From the NCBI GenBank assembly GCA_016302705.1, contig JAEDNC010000049.1:1-6932 (forward strand): a stretch of 6,932 nucleotides of DNA, written 5' to 3'. Shown piece by piece: positions 5,978 to 6,932 of this stretch (within the stretch, counting starts at the first letter, position 1; every line of letters starts with the position of its first letter). Below the pieces are notes generated by a model, which ran no database searches, had not been told where the DNA came from, and saw only the letters and a list, made by a program, of their open reading frames with translations. A program made the position numbers and the translations under genes. The DNA is from Bacilli bacterium (GTDB lineage: Bacteria; Bacillota_I; Bacilli_A; RFN20; CAG-826).

Positions 5978-6817
5978 TTATTCGTCGTTTTTATTCGCTA
6001 AAGCTTCTTCTTTGACTAAGAGAATGTTGCGATTATAGACATCGTCAATAATCATCTTTAAGACTTTCTCCATATCTTTGTCTTGGGAGTAGTCAGCTTT
6101 TACTACGAATCTGCAGCGTTTGTCTTTTCGAATTTGTCCGACTTGTTCACGGTTGCTATCGGTGTAAACTCCGATTGAATAACCGCCATTTTTGTTAACT
6201 AGAGTCATACAGGCAACATCAGTCATTCCATCTCCGATATAAACGATATTTTCATATGGAATTCTTAAACTACCTTTAACCTTTTCATTAACTGCGTCGT
6301 CATTCTTGATATCGACAGCGCCTTTTGCAATTCTGAAGAAGAACTGCGTTTTTTGTGTGTAATTGATAGCAAGCTTTGGCCACACTGGCTCATTATTCTC
6401 GTATAAGAATTCACATCCGTATACTTGGGTGAATTTGTCATATATTGAGCAACCTTCCAAAATCTCTTTTGTTCCGCTACTAACGAGGTAGTGCTCAACT
6501 TTAACACCTTTAGAGGTTCCGTATTCATTTACTCTTTGGAACCATGTTGTGACGCCAGGATGGTATTTAATGTTCTTGCCACAATCTCTGAGAAGTTCTC
6601 TTGTAAGTTTGATTCCCTTCTCTTTGGATTTTTTGATCATCATATACATGTAGGAAAGTATTCTTTCACAGCCGGTCTTTTCAGAAAACTTACCTGTTTC
6701 TCCCCAGAATTCTTGAGGTGTTAATCCAAGTAGTGGGATGAAACCATAGTTTTGCATATCGGTTGTGGATAAGGTTTTATCGAAATCATACATGATGGCA
6801 ACAATTGGTTGTTTCAT
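5978..6817 (-). CDS. HAD-superfamily phosphatase (SerB-like subclass), substrate unknown
   Basis: A 279-residue cytoplasmic hydrolase. HAD motif I is DFDKT (11-15) with nucleophile Asp11 and acid/base Asp13. Motif II is VSSGT (112-116), motif III Lys is probably K156 in NYTQKTQF, and motif IV is GDGMTD (195-200) with the Mg-binding acidic residues. The cap is an insert of about 90 residues between motifs I and II (about 16-110), as in phosphoserine-phosphatase-like HAD proteins, although SerB is usually shorter and identity as SerB is not shown. No signal peptide or membrane segment. The ATG at 6817 has GAGG about 9 nt upstream. The gene is monocistronic, between its own promoter with an operator-like dyad and its own terminator. 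Substrate may be a small phosphometabolite, but the neighbours do not reveal which. Confidence 0.9.
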   Translation of the reverse strand: MKQPIVAIMYDFDKTLSTTDMQNYGFIPLLGLTPQEFWGETGKFSEKTGCERILSYMYMMIKKSKEKGIKLTRELLRDCGKNIKYHPGVTTWFQRVNEYGTSKGVKVEHYLVSSGTKEILEGCSIYDKFTQVYGCEFLYENNEPVWPKLAINYTQKTQFFFRIAKGAVDIKNDDAVNEKVKGSLRIPYENIVYIGDGMTDVACMTLVNKNGGYSIGVYTDSNREQVGQIRKDKRCRFVVKADYSQDKDMEKVLKMIIDDVYNRNILLVKEEALANKNDE

Positions 6818-6827
6818 TTATAAATAC

Positions 6828-6835
6828 CTCGCGAG
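6828..6835. repeat. CTCGCGAG palindrome at the HAD transcription start
   Basis: An 8-bp GC-rich palindrome in otherwise AT-rich DNA, abutting the operator-like dyad and covering the predicted start site. Its right-hand GAGG (read on the minus strand) also serves as the ribosome-binding site of the phosphatase gene. It may be incidental. Confidence 0.4.
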
Positions 6836-6859
6836 TATATTATCACAAACGATAATATA
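6836..6859. promoter_or_regulatory. Operator-like perfect inverted repeat in the HAD phosphatase promoter
   Basis: TATATTATC (6836-6844) and GATAATATA (6851-6859) are perfect 9-bp inverted arms with a 6-bp centre. The dyad fills the space between the -35 and -10 boxes and covers the -10. A protein bound here would block RNA polymerase, so this is a likely repressor site. The regulator is not identifiable from the window. Confidence 0.65.
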
Positions 6860-6865
6860 GGTCAA
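6837..6865 (-). promoter_or_regulatory. Promoter of the HAD phosphatase gene
   Basis: On the minus strand, -35 TTGACC (6860-6865), spacer of exactly 17 bp, -10 TAATAT (6837-6842). Transcription would start near 6830, about 13 nt before the ATG, with the leader carrying the GAGG ribosome-binding site. Confidence 0.8.
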
Positions 6866-6902
6866 ATCTAATGACTCGTGCTTCTTTATCCTACTAAAAA
6901 AG

Positions 6903-6932
6903 GAAAATAAAACTCGCCCAATTGAGCGAGTC
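6903..6932 (-). terminator. Intrinsic terminator of a minus-strand gene beyond the right edge
   Basis: Arms ACTCGC (6912-6917) and GCGAGT (6926-6931) with a short loop that can pair further after one mismatch. On the minus strand it is followed by TTTTATTTT. It probably ends a gene lying to the right of the window. The flank is cut by the window end, so plus-strand use cannot be excluded. Confidence 0.7.

Noticed and set aside
6265..6724. Open frames on both strands within the HAD phosphatase gene
   Set aside because: They are shadows of a gene with all four HAD motifs in its own frame.
1..6932. Mobile element, CRISPR array, phage or defence system
   Set aside because: There is no transposase, integrase, repeat-spacer pattern, terminal repeat or defence-type domain. 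All genes are ordinary chromosomal families.

Overview
The window is AT-rich DNA from a low-GC Gram-positive bacterium, probably an uncultured member of the class Bacilli (Bacillota). The evidence is good AAGGAG ribosome-binding sites, sigma-A-type promoters with T-rich intrinsic terminators, tRNA genes that encode CCA, and an S1-domain gene next to pgi as in Bacilli. TGA is a stop codon (it ends the first gene) and Trp is read from TGG, so the standard bacterial code applies and a Mycoplasma-like code is excluded. The genus cannot be fixed from this sequence.

Layout. Plus strand, 1-2282: the end of one ABC exporter half-transporter and a complete second one, overlapping by 8 nt. Together they form a heterodimeric type IV ABC exporter with one degenerate and one canonical ATP site. 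A bidirectional hairpin terminator (2284-2306) separates them from a convergent five-tRNA operon on the minus strand, read Val(TAC)-Tyr(GTA)-Gln(TTG)-Lys(TTT)-Leu(TAA), which has a near-consensus promoter at 2787-2815. The Lys and Leu tRNAs carry acceptor-stem mismatches. Minus strand, 2904-4063: a multi-spanning membrane protein gene (ABC-2-permease-like) split by a frameshift in 3752-3782 although its promoter and terminator look intact. Minus strand, 4235-5885: an S1-domain RNA-binding protein gene and pgi in a two-gene overlapping operon that ends in a terminator. Minus strand, 5978-6817: a HAD-superfamily phosphatase whose promoter holds a perfect inverted repeat, a likely repressor operator. 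The right edge holds the terminator of another minus-strand gene outside the window.

How the genes relate. The region is mostly core-genome housekeeping: glycolysis (pgi) with a small post-transcriptional regulator-type RNA-binding protein, translation (tRNAs) and membrane export. There is no mobile element, CRISPR array, phage or defence locus, and no candidate for a wholly new system. The points worth a second look are the broken membrane gene, the mismatched tRNAs and the operator-like dyads over two promoters.
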